From NCBI GenBank assembly GCA_012845835.1, contig JABAKD010000025.1:21229923-21293922 (forward strand): DNA of 64,000 bases, written 5' to 3'. Positions 36,696-46,432 of this stretch are shown piece after piece. The translations under genes and the position numbers were made by a program. Position 1 is the stretch's first letter, and every line of letters begins with the position of its first letter. Under the pieces are notes generated by a model. The model worked only from the letters and a program-made list of their open reading frames with translations. It was not told where the DNA came from and made no database searches. This stretch comes from Undaria pinnatifida. Its lineage: Eukaryota > Sar > Phaeophyceae > Laminariales > Alariaceae.

Positions 36696-37060
36696 TAGGG
36701 CTGTTCCGGGTCACATCAAACCTCACGGTTCGGGTCGGGTCAGACCCGACCCGAACCGACCCCCAAAAACAAATTGAGACATCTTGACTCGATCCGACTC
36801 GACCCGACTCGACCCATGGTATTTTGGAACCCCCTGACCCGACCCGACTCGACCCGACCAGGGAGATTTGAAAACTTCTTACCCGACGCGACCCGACCTG
36901 TGAGATTTGAAAATCTCCTGGTCCGATCCGATCCGACCCGCAAGATTTGAAGGCCTGTTGACCCGATCCGACCCAACCGGCCACACGCCGAGTGACCCGT
37001 GAGGTGTGGGTTTCATGCGGGTTTCATGCGCGTCGGGTCGACTGGACCCGTGATATAACT
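36696..37060. repeat. GACCCGACCCGA array, locus 1
   Basis: Runs of GACCCGACCCGA/GACTCGACCC alternate with a spacer of the type GAGATTTGAAAACTTCTT (36862, 36902, 36945), at about 45-bp spacing. The same spacer motif occurs in the array at 39.3-39.6 kb. Confidence 0.8.
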
Positions 37061-37309
37061 CACGAGTCAAAGGCGAAAAGTCACGAGTCAAACACGTCTC
37101 GATAACTCTTACCTCGGTCGGTTGGTTGGTGTTAAGGTGTGTTTTGCGAGGATCCTTGTCGATATGATCCTCAGAAAGGACAGGTGTTTCTATCGCGAGA
37201 CCACAGCTGACAGCAGTACGAACCTAGGTAGGTAGTAGATTCTCTTATTATTGTTATCGAGCAAGACTTGCTGATATTTGGTCAGAATACGTAAGTGATC
37301 GAGAGCGGG

Positions 37310-37485
37310 GGGGTGGAAGCTTGGCCTTGCCCAAGCTCCAGATACCGGCTCTCGTACTGGCAAGGTATCCCAGCTTCATGCCAAACGTCAACCCTGAGTG
37401 CAAGCTGCTCACTGCCTTCGTCGGCCGCTTCTACAAGGCCACGTGTGTGACTCCTTGCATACGTGAAGTGGGAGTATGAACCGGC
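37310..37485 (+). pseudogene. short coding-like relic
   Basis: The plus-strand frame reads LPKLQIPALVLARYPSFMPN, ECKLLTAFVGRFYKATCVTP, then a TGA at about 37477. It is protein-like over about 55 codons with no recognised domain and no partner exon. Confidence 0.2.
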
Positions 37486-37799
37486 TCACACTACAATCAA
37501 TCACATCGAGTCCTCGTGTTCTCCTCAGAACCATTCTACTCGTCGCTGAAAGCGCAGCTACCTATTCTAAACCAATCAGCGCGGGGCGCGCAGAGTAGCA
37601 CAGGATGCTACTCTTGTTATGTTTCCTGCATGCCCCGTAGACCACGTGGTTCGTCATACTACTGTGCGATACATACGTACGCGCCGAACCCCGGATCCCG
37701 CGTCAGCCTTCCTGCACACTCTAATTATTTCGAATCGCACAACAAATGAAAAAACGGAAATCAGACTCCAAGATAGCAACATATATAACTTTTCCGCAG

Positions 37800-37990
37800 A
37801 GATAGACGGTTGATCTGCAGCTCATGCAGATAGCGGATGCCTAGGGGAACACTATAACATTAGCCCACCCTGAATAGTCGTGAATGCAGATCACACGACG
37901 ATATGGCAATGGTTAACTAAGACATCAGGAAATCGGAAAGTGGATCGAAGATACTGCTATTCGAAACAACGAAATCAAATGAGGCTATAG
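37800..37990 (+). repeat. dispersed repeat R4, diverged copy
   Basis: GGGGAACACTATAACATTAGCCCACCCTGA, then GAATGCAGATCAC and GTGGATCGAAGATACTGCT follow the R4 order. The conserved frame is lost. Confidence 0.55.
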
Positions 37991-38003
37991 ACCAACATAC
38001 ACC

Positions 38004-38036
38004 TCGTGATTGATGATTGATGATTGATGATTGAGG
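38004..38036. repeat. 7-bp TGATTGA microsatellite
   Basis: Four consecutive GATTGAT units. Confidence 0.85.
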
Positions 38037-38129
38037 CTAAGATGCCTATGGTAGGGGTTAATCCGTGGGCCCACTGTCACAAGACCACTGGCAGAAAGTA
38101 CTGCTGCAAGGGAACGCAGAGAACAAAGG

Positions 38130-38480
38130 AAGGGGCTCCAGAAAGGTAGCAACCGAACTGGGAAATAGAAAAACGCGCACTCCAGGATACCAGCCAGTGA
38201 CTGAGTCTCTGTGCTTGGGGCGCAACGGGCATGGATAATGGAGGACCAGAAAGGCAACATCCGAGCTAAAAACAGACATGTGCACTGCGGGATACCAGTC
38301 ATCGTCTAAATCTTTGTGCTTGGGACGCATGAGCATGGGTAAATGTGCACCAGGAAAGGTAACACCCGAACTGAAAACAGACACGTGCACTGCAGGATAC
38401 CAGCCAGCGACTGAATCTCTGTGCTTGGGACGCATGTGCGTGGGTCAAAGGGACACCAGAAATGGGGTACTCGAAGCGAG
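38130..38480 (-). repeat. 105/106-bp tandem repeat, about 3.3 units
   Basis: GGATACCAG recurs at 38185, 38290 and 38396. Units share ACCAGAAAGG.AACACCCGA, CTGAAAACAGACA.GTGCACT and TCTCTGTGCTTGGGACGCAT. A minus-strand frame (38058-38435) spans three units and gives a 35-residue repeat starting RPKHRDSVAGWYP. The period is 105 then 106, and frame is kept only through compensating indels. Confidence 0.8.
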
Positions 38481-38742
38481 AGAATGCGTACGCAAAAAAA
38501 AAAGGATAGTGAAAGGCCGTACAGAATGAAGGAAACCACAAAGTTACAACAACCCTGAGGGTCCCTCTAACTTTTCCCAGGATGTCGTTATCTTTGTTAA
38601 TTGTTTCCGGCGTTGTTTGCAGCATTTTATGTGGTTTCCGTGCGAAAAATTATTAGCACTATAACCCACACATGAGCACTTAGCCGCGCCCGTAGCACTA
38701 GACCCCTGTGCACTAGACCCCTGGGTCGACCCGACGAGCGAG

Positions 38743-39357
38743 CTAGCTGTCTATCAATTCAGTCTCCGGCAAGCAGCCTAGCTGCGCCGCCTCCGGCAGC
38801 ATGCCCACAACTGGGGCGGTGGATCTGTCAGTAGTGGCTACGATCCGCGAGGATCTGGGGTCGGCTGCTGGTGCTTGCTGCTGCCAGTGGCTGCTGCTGC
38901 CGTTGCTGCTGCTGCTGCTGCCATTCCTGCTGCTGCGTCGACGACGACTGATCTTGTCTTTTTTCTTTCGGTCACATTTCGTACTCGTGTGATAATTCTT
39001 ACCGGGTAAACCTATTCCATTTTTGTACGTACATCGTACCAGTACATGGAATATTATACTGCCATGTGTCGTCTTTTTTATTGTTGCACCCTGGAAGGTA
39101 GCAAGAGTGTGCGGCCTGGCTTGTTTTAGTGGACTTGGATGGATGACAATATTATATACCTGAATAATACCTACGGCTTCATCCGGCATGGGGATTCGCG
39201 TAGTAATGCGGTCTTTTTTGCCTGGTACGAGAAGGTTCTGCCTGTGATTGTTTTGGACGCTAAGGTGGGGTGGATCCGCGGGTCCAGCCCGCGGGGCGCC
39301 GGCACGACAAGGACCTTCCGGCAGGCAGCTGTATGTTTGAAAATGGCGAATCCGCAC
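38743..39357 (-). CDS. long open frame with Ser/Gln homopolymers (uncertain)
   Basis: This 204-codon minus-strand frame has a basic stretch (KCDRKKKDKISRRRRSSR) and a CAG/CTG-type microsatellite giving Ser and Gln runs, then ends PEAAQLGCLPETELIDS. Its 5' end overlaps the edge of a GACCC array. A frame of this length is only marginally beyond chance and no domain is seen. It could be a last exon. Confidence 0.25.
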   Translation of the reverse strand: MRIRHFQTYSCLPEGPCRAGAPRAGPADPPHLSVQNNHRQNLLVPGKKDRITTRIPMPDEAVGIIQVYNIVIHPSPLKQARPHTLATFQGATIKKTTHGSIIFHVLVRCTYKNGIGLPGKNYHTSTKCDRKKKDKISRRRRSSRNGSSSSSNGSSSHWQQQAPAADPRSSRIVATTDRSTAPVVGMLPEAAQLGCLPETELIDS

Positions 39358-39640
39358 GCCAGAAAAATCCGCAGACCAGACCCGCAGGTCCGACCCGCGG
39401 GTCAGCCAAAAACAACCCGCGGGTCATGGTGACTTGACCCGCGAATGACCCGCATCTCGCGGGTCGTGACCCAAACCAACCCGCGAGATTTTAAACCCTC
39501 CTAACCCGACCCAACCCCACCCGCGAGATTTCGAAACGTCTTGACCCGGCCCGACCCGACGCGTGAGAGTTTAATACACAATGAACCGACCCGACCCGCG
39601 ACATTTTGAAACCCCCCTGAGCCGTGAAAACCCCTCATTT
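39270..39640. repeat. GACCCGCGGGT array, locus 2
   Basis: GACCCGCGGGTC and GACCCGACCC words alternate with CGCGAGATTTTAAACCCTCC / CGCGAGATTTCGAAACGTC / GCGACATTTTGAAACCCCCC spacers. This is the same two-part unit as at 36.7-37.0 kb. Confidence 0.8.
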
Positions 39641-40319
39641 TAACACCATGGTCAACATGATGTATGGGCGCAAGTAGGGGCTCAACGCCAAGTTAACCCG
39701 TCCTCAAGAGGTGACCTCGACGTAGGCAAACATCATGGTCAACTGAGAAGGGACTTGATCCACGATATTGTTAAATGCGTAGAGGGGGCGAGCACAACCT
39801 CGATGTCGTACCTTATTATCCAACGAACTAACCGGGGATACCCACTTGATTGATCCCTTAGGCTCTCTGTGACGGTATACTCATCTCCGCCTTGGGCAAT
39901 GCCTTGGTCAGACATCTGATGCCCCCCCCCCTACACCAAAGACTTATAGTCGTTTTCGAATTCCGCTAGAGTCTCACGGCTGCTGCGTATGATGATGCTG
40001 AAAACCGCACCGGACCACATGAGCGCAATGCTGTTTCGCGTAGGTGGTGGAAACTATGCTCGGTAGATGTCTATTGGTAGTCTCCACATCGTCTGCAGCT
40101 TTTACAAGGGGGGGAACACCCGCGTGACTGGAGAAGGTTGAATTACGTTGACGTCGATTGAGTTGTCCGAAAAGTCATGTGAGATCCCGGGGAAGGTGGA
40201 ACCGTGGTACACTGTATCTTATGTCGGGAGGTCGTCGATTGCGGGTTTCTTGCTACCAGTAGGTTTGTACCGTTTTTTTTAGCTCAAGCCATCTATTATC
40301 GTCACGATTTTCTTCCTCG
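39641..40319. other. no recognisable feature
   Basis: Nothing recognised on either strand apart from a C tract near 39923. Confidence 0.35.
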
Positions 40320-40595
40320 TTCTCCCTCCTTAGATGTAGCTCAGGTCCGGGGCCACCTACCAGGCTCTTCTCCCCCATCCCCACTACGGTACGCGCCTTC
40401 ATTTTTATCACGGTAGTATTTCATTCACCACGCTCTTTCCTCATCAACTCGCGTCGAGTTGTGCTTACCCACGCTATGAAGCGCTCTCAGCAGTACTGTA
40501 GGCGTCTCTAGAAAAAAAAACATGCCAAGATTTGAACCCTTGACTCCAACCTTAGCATAGTAAGGCTAACCCCTAGTGCAACGTATACTGCTGAA
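40320..40595 (-). mobile_element. tRNA-derived SINE, copy 4
   Basis: On the minus strand the A-box-like site is TTGCACTAGGGG (40570-40581) and the B box is GGTTCAAATCT (40528-40538). An A-rich break follows, then a body with TTCACCACGCTCTTTCCTCATC and GCGCCTTCATTTTTATCACGG (plus strand). The 3' end is the variant shared with 24.7 kb (TCCGGGGCCACCTACCAGGC). Confidence 0.6.
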
Positions 40596-41274
40596 AAACG
40601 GCTTCAATGGCTCGATATGCACCTGGTAAAAGGCAAGTTCCCGCATATATGATCCCGTCGACCGATCGATGTTTCCATGTTGATGGCCAGGACAGCATCG
40701 GCCCTCGAGTAACGAAAAATCGTGGTCTCTCCCTTCGGCCGCCCAATCCGAAGATTGCCGTGGTCGAGGCTCGGGATAAGTTATGACGACCCATACCAGC
40801 GCGTGTTTGATCGGATGCTACCAAACAACAGTTGCGTGTACCTCGTCGTCTGTTGTGACCGGGCTGCAAGTTCAATGGTGTTCTAAGAAGGGTGTGAGCA
40901 CGCACTTCATGTGCTACTACCAGCCGACTGGACGTCGGGCTAAGCAGGTCCGCAGACGGGAAGCATCTCCGTCCCTTTCCCTGGGTGAACAAGGCTCCCC
41001 CGAGGGATATATTGCCGTTTCTGTTGCGTGTTCGCGTGACGTGACCGCTCGCTAATCTAAGTACCCATCGAAATGCAATCATTGATGCTCGTCGATATTC
41101 GGGCAAGATAGCCCAGGTCTCTGGTGACCCTGAGCGCCTCCCTTGCCCACCTTGACGTCTGAACCACCTTATATATCGAGACAGCTCTGTCCGGTGACGT
41201 CTGACTGCCGAACCCGCACCGTGCCGGCCGATGTGGGAGACTTGAACTATCTTGCAGACCCTCGTGTCTCAAGG
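40596..41274. other. no convincing gene
   Basis: A 177-codon minus-strand frame (40573-41106) and a 90-codon plus-strand frame (40783-41055) overlap. Neither has a recognised domain. Confidence 0.3.
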
Positions 41275-41870
41275 TATTGGGTGGAGACACAGAGTGTCGT
41301 CTGCAGGTCTGCCTATTGAGCAGGTCCTCGGTGAGTACTCGCTTTCTTGGTCTTAGTAGAGAAGCAGCTTTATTATTTCCACAGAGCCCCGGATAGCAAC
41401 TGAGAGCCGAGGCGCATGCCTCCGTTTCCTTTCCTGACTACCCCGAAGAGATAACGCCCACATATCATATGAAAACGGCCAATTACCAATCAAATCAGAT
41501 AATTTCGGGCCCTTCAAGGCCGTACCTTAACACCAGCCCACCCTGATGAGCCGCATATGCAGAAATATTGGAGATTCGGGGAAACTCTGGCTCTACGAAC
41601 TAGACCATGAGTCGAAGATGCGGCTCCTCAAAGCCCACTCCCACATCTCTAACAGCCCGGCTGTGGAGCCAGGAAAACGCGAAGAAAAGAAGTTGAAGGA
41701 AACGCAGACCCTGCAACAAGGCAAACTACCCATCAAAAACATGTCACGTACCGTCGGTGTGGCGGAGGGATGGGGGGGGGGGCAGAAAAGGCTCTACGGC
41801 AAACAAACCACAGAAAAGGCACTATGGCAAGGCAAACATTTGTCAAAAGGAAGGGTAACATAAGCGCAAA
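41275..41870 (+). repeat. dispersed repeat R4, long copy with intact frame
   Basis: It aligns with 31212-31770. Its plus-strand frame from ATG 41546 runs MSRICRNIGDSGKLWLYELD, HESKMRLLKAHSHISNS, AVEPGKREEKKLKE and onward for 105 codons. It is the longest version of the R4 frame in the window. Confidence 0.75.
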
Positions 41871-42415
41871 TACAAGGGAGAAGCCATGCCAAAAACCTCC
41901 CGCAGACCATTGGCGTAGCGGGGGTTAGATGAGGAAACGACAAACACCCGGAATGGAAGATGACACCACCTACATCCCCACAAGGGGGAGGAGAGTTTAG
42001 CCGAAACAAGTAGAACAAATACAACACACACAAAAAAAAAGATAGCACACTGTTCCATAATAGACCTGTACCATGTTATGCGCGAACAGGTACCCTGGTC
42101 GCCCCCCGGCTCTGGGCTGAGGAGGGCGTCGGCAGGGCGGAATTGGACAATCACGAAAAACCGGCAGTCCTGCGCCTCAGATATCGGCGTGAACACCCGG
42201 ACCCTGACCAGGCACAGGGCGGGGGGGGCGGCAGGACCAACAGTTTTCCTTTGTTAGAACCGCCCCACACCCAGTCTAATAACGCTCGAAACATCACGAA
42301 CAACCCGAAGGCAAAAACTCCAAACCCCGTAACCCAGAAAAAAAACGGGAAGCTATCGAGGGGCGGCGGTGGCTTGAACGTCAGCTGGCCACGGTCGCGT
42401 CTCGAGATTCATCTA
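41871..42415. other. no convincing gene
   Basis: Probably the eroded 3' side of the R4 copy and of the retroelement relic; no clear protein frame. Confidence 0.3.
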
Positions 42416-42419
42416 CGTT

Positions 42420-43425
42420 ATGTTAGATCCCCCGAGGAAACGCGCTGGCGATGTGCAATTGCAGGCACCAAGAGCCTCGTGCGGCTCCCGTCGAAGTCGT
42501 GTGGCGCGCCGGCGGGAGAAGTACAATCGGCCCCGGGTCGTCCAGAAAGCGGACCAGGTATACCTTGTCCTCGAATGTGCTCACGCTGATTTTCCAAGCC
42601 ACCGTAACCCATCGTATCCCTTGTATCAAACGTGGGCTCCCTTAGGAAGCACCGTGTCGCGGTAGCGGCGGAGCCAATAGGCGCGGGTAACACAAGCGTA
42701 GTGCGGCGCTAGGCAACGCTCTCCGTTGTTGCGAGAGAGCTCGCGCTGTGCGGCCCCGATCCGCATTCGGCGGCAGAGATGGTTGGTTGGGCGGTGCTGG
42801 TCCGGCGTGCCGGCCCAATGACGTAAGATGTGGTTTTGAGAATGGTGTTGGAGGTCCATTTCCCGCCCCCAGCATTGTTCAGAGAATCCCAGCCAATGCG
42901 TCTTGTATATCACCGAGATGACGCCACCACGGGTCACGGACGAGTGGTCATCGCTTGTATGTAGATGGTCTTTATTTGTCAGCTCCTAGGTGTCCGAAAG
43001 GAGGAAACGCTTGTGCGAAAGGTAACACGACAATAAGTCGGGTGATTGAGCCGACGGCCGGCCGATAGTGGTGTACCGCACCTCGGCATGGCACATCGGC
43101 GCAAGCTGGCGTCCTCAATCCCAGCCGGCATGCGAAAATCGCGCAACGGAATCAACGAACTCCAGTTCATCAACGTCGTCAAGGGCGTCTACTTCTGTAG
43201 GTGCAGTTGGCTTGTCGCCAGGAGTGGACGGTGGTCGTAATATAGGAGTCCCAAAAGGCTCCGTGCGGTCACGGTCGGGCGGGATCAGTACCGCGGGGAC
43301 CGGAGGAGCGGCAGGAGAAGGGGTCGCGGCGGTCGGCGGGATCGGGCGCGGCCGTGGAACTCGCGGCGGAGTGTTGACACTCCGGGCAGACGGTCGAGGG
43401 GCCCCAACAGGCCCGAATTAATAAT
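42420..43425 (-). pseudogene. broken retroelement-type protein
   Basis: Read on the minus strand, protein-like segments follow in order. First is a Pro-rich linker (PRVPRPRPIPPTAATPSPAA), then an acidic stretch (TEVDALDDVDELEFVDSVAR) ending in a TGA at 43117. Next come DLQHHSQNHILRHWAG and LCRRMRIGAAQRELSRNN, followed by YACVTRAYWLRRYRDTVLPK. A TGA stands where a Trp is likely (42628). A one-base slip in an A run (about 42592-42600) leads into KVYLVRFLDDPGPIVL and GSWCLQLHIASAFPRG. The YLVRF..DPGP module recurs at 20.95 kb. I associate this combination, from memory only, with repetitive proteins of brown algae. It has two in-frame stops and at least one frameshift, so it is dead. Confidence 0.5.
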
Positions 43426-43787
43426 CTACAGCGGCGGTGCATTACCGGTTGCTGTTGCTGTTCGTCGGCACGTCGTCGACGACCGAGGGGATGGAGTGCC
43501 AAGCAAGGCAGAGACGGACACAGTGGAACCGGTGGTCGCGGCGGGGTCCGTATCCTGTGTAGAACTCCTTGATAGAGGAATCGGCTGTGCGATGAGCGTC
43601 GCTGCAGTCAGGGCTTCTGCGGAGCCCGTGCCGCCCTCGATGGGTATGGAAAAAACGGAAGCGAAATCGATCCGCGGCCGGTATGGCCTTCGGCAGTGGC
43701 GACGGAGGCAGAAACAGGAGCGACGAATCTCCCCGGGGGAGCAGAAAGGCCGTCAATTCTTAAACGTGGCTCCTGTATGCTAAAATC

Positions 43788-44558
43788 GTGAATTGCGATA
43801 GAGGTGAGAGGGAGCCCACCCAAGACAGCATGTTCCGTGCGGGGCACGAGCCCACCCAAGACAGTGCGTTCGGCGAGGAGCATGAGTCCACCCAAGGCAG
43901 TGATTTCGGTGCGGGGCACGAGTCCGCCCAAATCAGTGCTTTCGGTGCGGGGTACGAGTCCGAGAAGGGAGCGCGCAGCCCGCCGGTCGGTAGGAGGTAG
44001 ATACCGCTATCTCCAACATGGTTGGGGCTTGTCAACCCCATCCCCACGGGGTTGAAGCTTGTCAAGCTACTGCGGTCGTACTCCGTAGCAGGCTCTGGGA
44101 AGTGGACCAGAAAAATCGGTGATGCCCTTGGCAATGCCTTTGCGGTACTCGAGTGTGCCATCGAACGCGGTGACGAGCTCAAGCTACCGCTGGACTCGTG
44201 CATTGAGGGTCCCTACTTTGCCAATGCTCTCCTGTGCCTTGTTGCCGGAGGATATGTGGAACTTTGTTCCCCACAGTACCCTCGGAGGCGTTTGGGAGCC
44301 CAAATAATGCTGCCGGTCCCCAAATCTAGAGGTATCCAGTGCCTCTCCGAGTCGAGCGTACGCGATTTCATTGTGAACGAAACGTCGTCCAGCGTCACAG
44401 TAACCCCGATGAAACAGGGGACGTATTCTGACAGCGCAAGGTCAGGGCCGACGCTAGGAGCTATCACCAAACCTTCGCGGCTTCTAGTCGGCCAAAACGT
44501 CCGAGAAATAGATCGGAAACTGCGAAGGGGAACCTTTGCGAGCGCTGGCCGCTCTTAG
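43788..44558 (+). pseudogene. unidentified frame with 13-residue tandem repeats
   Basis: One plus-strand frame is open for 257 codons with a single TAG (43998-44000). The N-terminal part holds four 39-bp repeats giving EPTQDSAFG..H-type units. After the TAG come LKLVKLLRSYSVAGSGKWTR, KIGDALGNAFAVLECAIERG, YFANALLCLVAGGYVELCSP and NVREIDRKLRRGTFASAGRS. The 3' end overlaps the NADAR pseudogene on the other strand by about 95 bp. No domain is recognised. The minus strand is also open over part of it, so the strand is not certain. Confidence 0.3.
43804..43965. repeat. 39-bp tandem repeat, four units
   Basis: CCCACCCAAGACAGYGYGTTC..GGGGCACGAG-type units recur at about 43815, 43853, 43892 and 43931. 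The period is divisible by three. Confidence 0.8.
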
Positions 44559-45138
44559 CGGCCTGGCCGCGGCGCGGACGAGATTTCTTAGTTTTTGCAT
44601 TCGCAGTGCAGGTGCGGAACCGACTAGGGGAAGCCAGGTGCGCCGACTTGGTCTCACTGTCGCGAATAGCTTCGCGAACGGCAGAAAGGGCCTCACCGAG
44701 CAAAGGTTTCCTCTCCACTGACATGGGTTGTTGGCCCTGGGATCACCAGCCCGGAGACCAATGCCCCACACTGGGTCCAGAGGGCTGGCTTCAACAAGAA
44801 GCTTGTTGCCAGAGCTCAAAAGGTGATTTTTCATGGCTGCATTCTGCGTGAATTTGGCGTAGGTGTTTGCGTGATTTGGCGTAGGTGCCAGATGACACGG
44901 CGTTTTGCTTCTCCCCGTTCCCAACAGCGGAGTCAAAGTTGCGCACGCCTCCACCGATGCGTTCCTGTGTGCTTGGGTCAGGCGACGACATGATGAGCTT
45001 CACTACTCGATGGTTTTGAAAAATATTGAAATTTTCCGCCATCACATACTGCTCTGCGCAAGAATATGACACGTCGTCCACAACAAATGACGAGGGGGAC
45101 CACGGTGGAAAATAGGACGGGGGCTGCAAGAACAACAC
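44464..45138 (-). pseudogene. NADAR-domain protein, broken by a 22-bp duplication and a one-base loss
   Basis: Three minus-strand frames together give a near-complete NADAR domain. The first holds FVVDDVSYSCAEQYVMAE and SSPDPSTQERIGGGVRNFDS. The second holds YAKFTQNAAMKNHLLSSGNK, LVEASPLDPVWGIGL and CQWRG. The third holds LLGEALSAVREAIRDSE and then a basic tail (KTKKSRPRRGQ) ending at 44464. The first break is a 22-bp tandem duplication (44854-44887, TTGGCGTAGGTG twice). The second is a missing base near 44704-44711. NADAR proteins act on ADP-ribose or riboflavin-related N-glycosidic bonds (E. coli YbiA family); some reverse guanine ADP-ribosylation. A TTCTTGCAG acceptor lies just upstream of the domain (about 45127), so earlier exons may be missing. 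Upstream sequence is a 230-bp tandem repeat. Confidence 0.75.
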
Positions 45139-45139
45139 T

Positions 45140-45735
45140 ACTTTGTCTGTGAGTATTCGAGAGAAGCGTCAAAAGCCGTCCCCGTCCGGGAGCACCAGGC
45201 CTCGGCACGTTCGGCCTGTGGTGTCCTCTTGCGGGAACACCAGGCCTCGGGAGCACGGCGCGAATCCGAACCCGCAGTTTCCCGCCTCGGGTCCTCTTCG
45301 CTCGTTGGCGGAAAACGCAAAAATCCACTCCAACTGCACCCGAAAAAAAGTCAAAAACCGACGGTGCCAACCCGTCGGTAGCCTCGTTGGACATTTGCGT
45401 CTGCAATGTTCAATTATGGGAACACCGGTCCTCGGCTCTTCGGGCCTGTAGTGTCCCCTTGCGGAAACACCAGGCCTCGGGAGCATGATGCGGGTCCAAA
45501 CCCGCGTTTTCTCGCCTCGGGTCCTTGTCACTCGTTGGCGGAAAATCGTAAGAAGCCGACCTCACTGCACCCGAAAAAGAGTCCAACACCGACGGTGTTA
45601 ACCCGGCGGTAGCCTCGTTGGGCATTTGGGTCTGCAATGTTCCCCTCTGGGAACACCAGTCCTCGGCACTTTGGGCCTGTAGTGTCCCCCTCAGGAACAC
45701 TAGGCCTCGGGAGCACGACGCGAATAGACAACGCC
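45140..45735. repeat. 230-bp tandem repeat, about 2.5 units
   Basis: GTGTCC(T/C)CTTGCGG.AACACCAGGC recurs at 45221, 45451 and 45682. Within each unit are CCTCGGGTCCT..TC.CTCGTTGGCGGAAAA, TGCACCCGAAAAA.AGTC and GGTAGCCTCGTTGG.CATTT. Minus-strand frames across it repeat phrases such as NEAT-GL-PSVLD-FSGAV, which reflects the tandem structure. Confidence 0.85.
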
Positions 45736-45739
45736 CACC

Positions 45740-45820
45740 CATCATCCAAAAACGGCTAATTACCTATCAAATCAGGTTACTACAGGCCTTTCAAGGCCTT
45801 ACCTTAACACTTGGGTGACG
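45740..45820 (+). repeat. dispersed repeat R4, small fragment
   Basis: CATCCAAAAACGGCTAATTACC.ATCAAATCAGGTTACTACAGGCCTTTCAAGGCCTTACCTTAACAC matches the segment just before the R4 core at 41485-41535. Confidence 0.6.
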
Positions 45821-45957
45821 AAAAGACTCGGCGAGACAAATTTCGCCCCGGGAAACCCGAGACACCGAGGAAGATCGACGGCACGCCTATGTTCGTCGTA
45901 CTTCAACCTGTGCGTTGCTTCTACTGACCTTGTCTGTGCGGGTTTGACGCACGTATT

Positions 45958-46432
45958 TATTTAGTTTTTTGCAGTTTGTCAGGTATGTTATTACGAAAAC
46001 AAGTTGGGTTGTCTACATAAAGCAAGCCGACAACACCAGACCCTTCTGAGAGGCCAGCCAATGTTTCGTGATCGTAGCTTCCACCGCCTGCTCCTCGTAC
46101 CACGCTTCCTCTACTATCGTTTTCAAAGGTGGTGGGTATCAGCGGGACGGCAGTGGTACTTTTTTCATCATGCCAGAGTTCGTAAAGCGGCTACTCTCTG
46201 CTATAGTATTGCACGATTCGACCGGCATCTAAAAAAGGCGGTCCCACATGAAAGGCCACACGATGATGGCGTCCACATATGCACGAACCTCTCACCGTGC
46301 AGGCAGTGGCGTCATGCGCATCTATTGCCCAGACCCCCTGGCAGCATGCCCTCGCCTGTTGCAAGATCATGGCAGAGTGCCCAAACTCTTCCTCCATATG
46401 ACTTTGCCGTGCCCTCCAGCTGTCTCCCTATT
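45958..46432 (-). pseudogene. unidentified coding-like frame with one stop
   Basis: The minus-strand frame runs from about 46430 to a TAA at about 45958 with one internal TAG near 46195. Segments: GVWAIDAHDATACTVRGSC, HRVAFHVGPPFLDAGRIVQY, YELWHDEKSTTAVPLIPTTF, HETLAGLSEGSGVVGLLYVD. No domain is recognised. Statistically such a frame is not rare; the protein-like content is the only reason to list it. Confidence 0.25.

Noticed and set aside
36688-36984. Minus-strand frame with GSGRV-type repeats
   Set aside because: It is a translation of the GACCC array.
40528-40581. tRNA gene on the minus strand
   Set aside because: Same reasoning: box-like sites at the head of a SINE copy without a full tRNA fold.
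40573-41106. 177-codon minus-strand frame as a gene
   Set aside because: Chance-level length, competing plus-strand frame, no domain.
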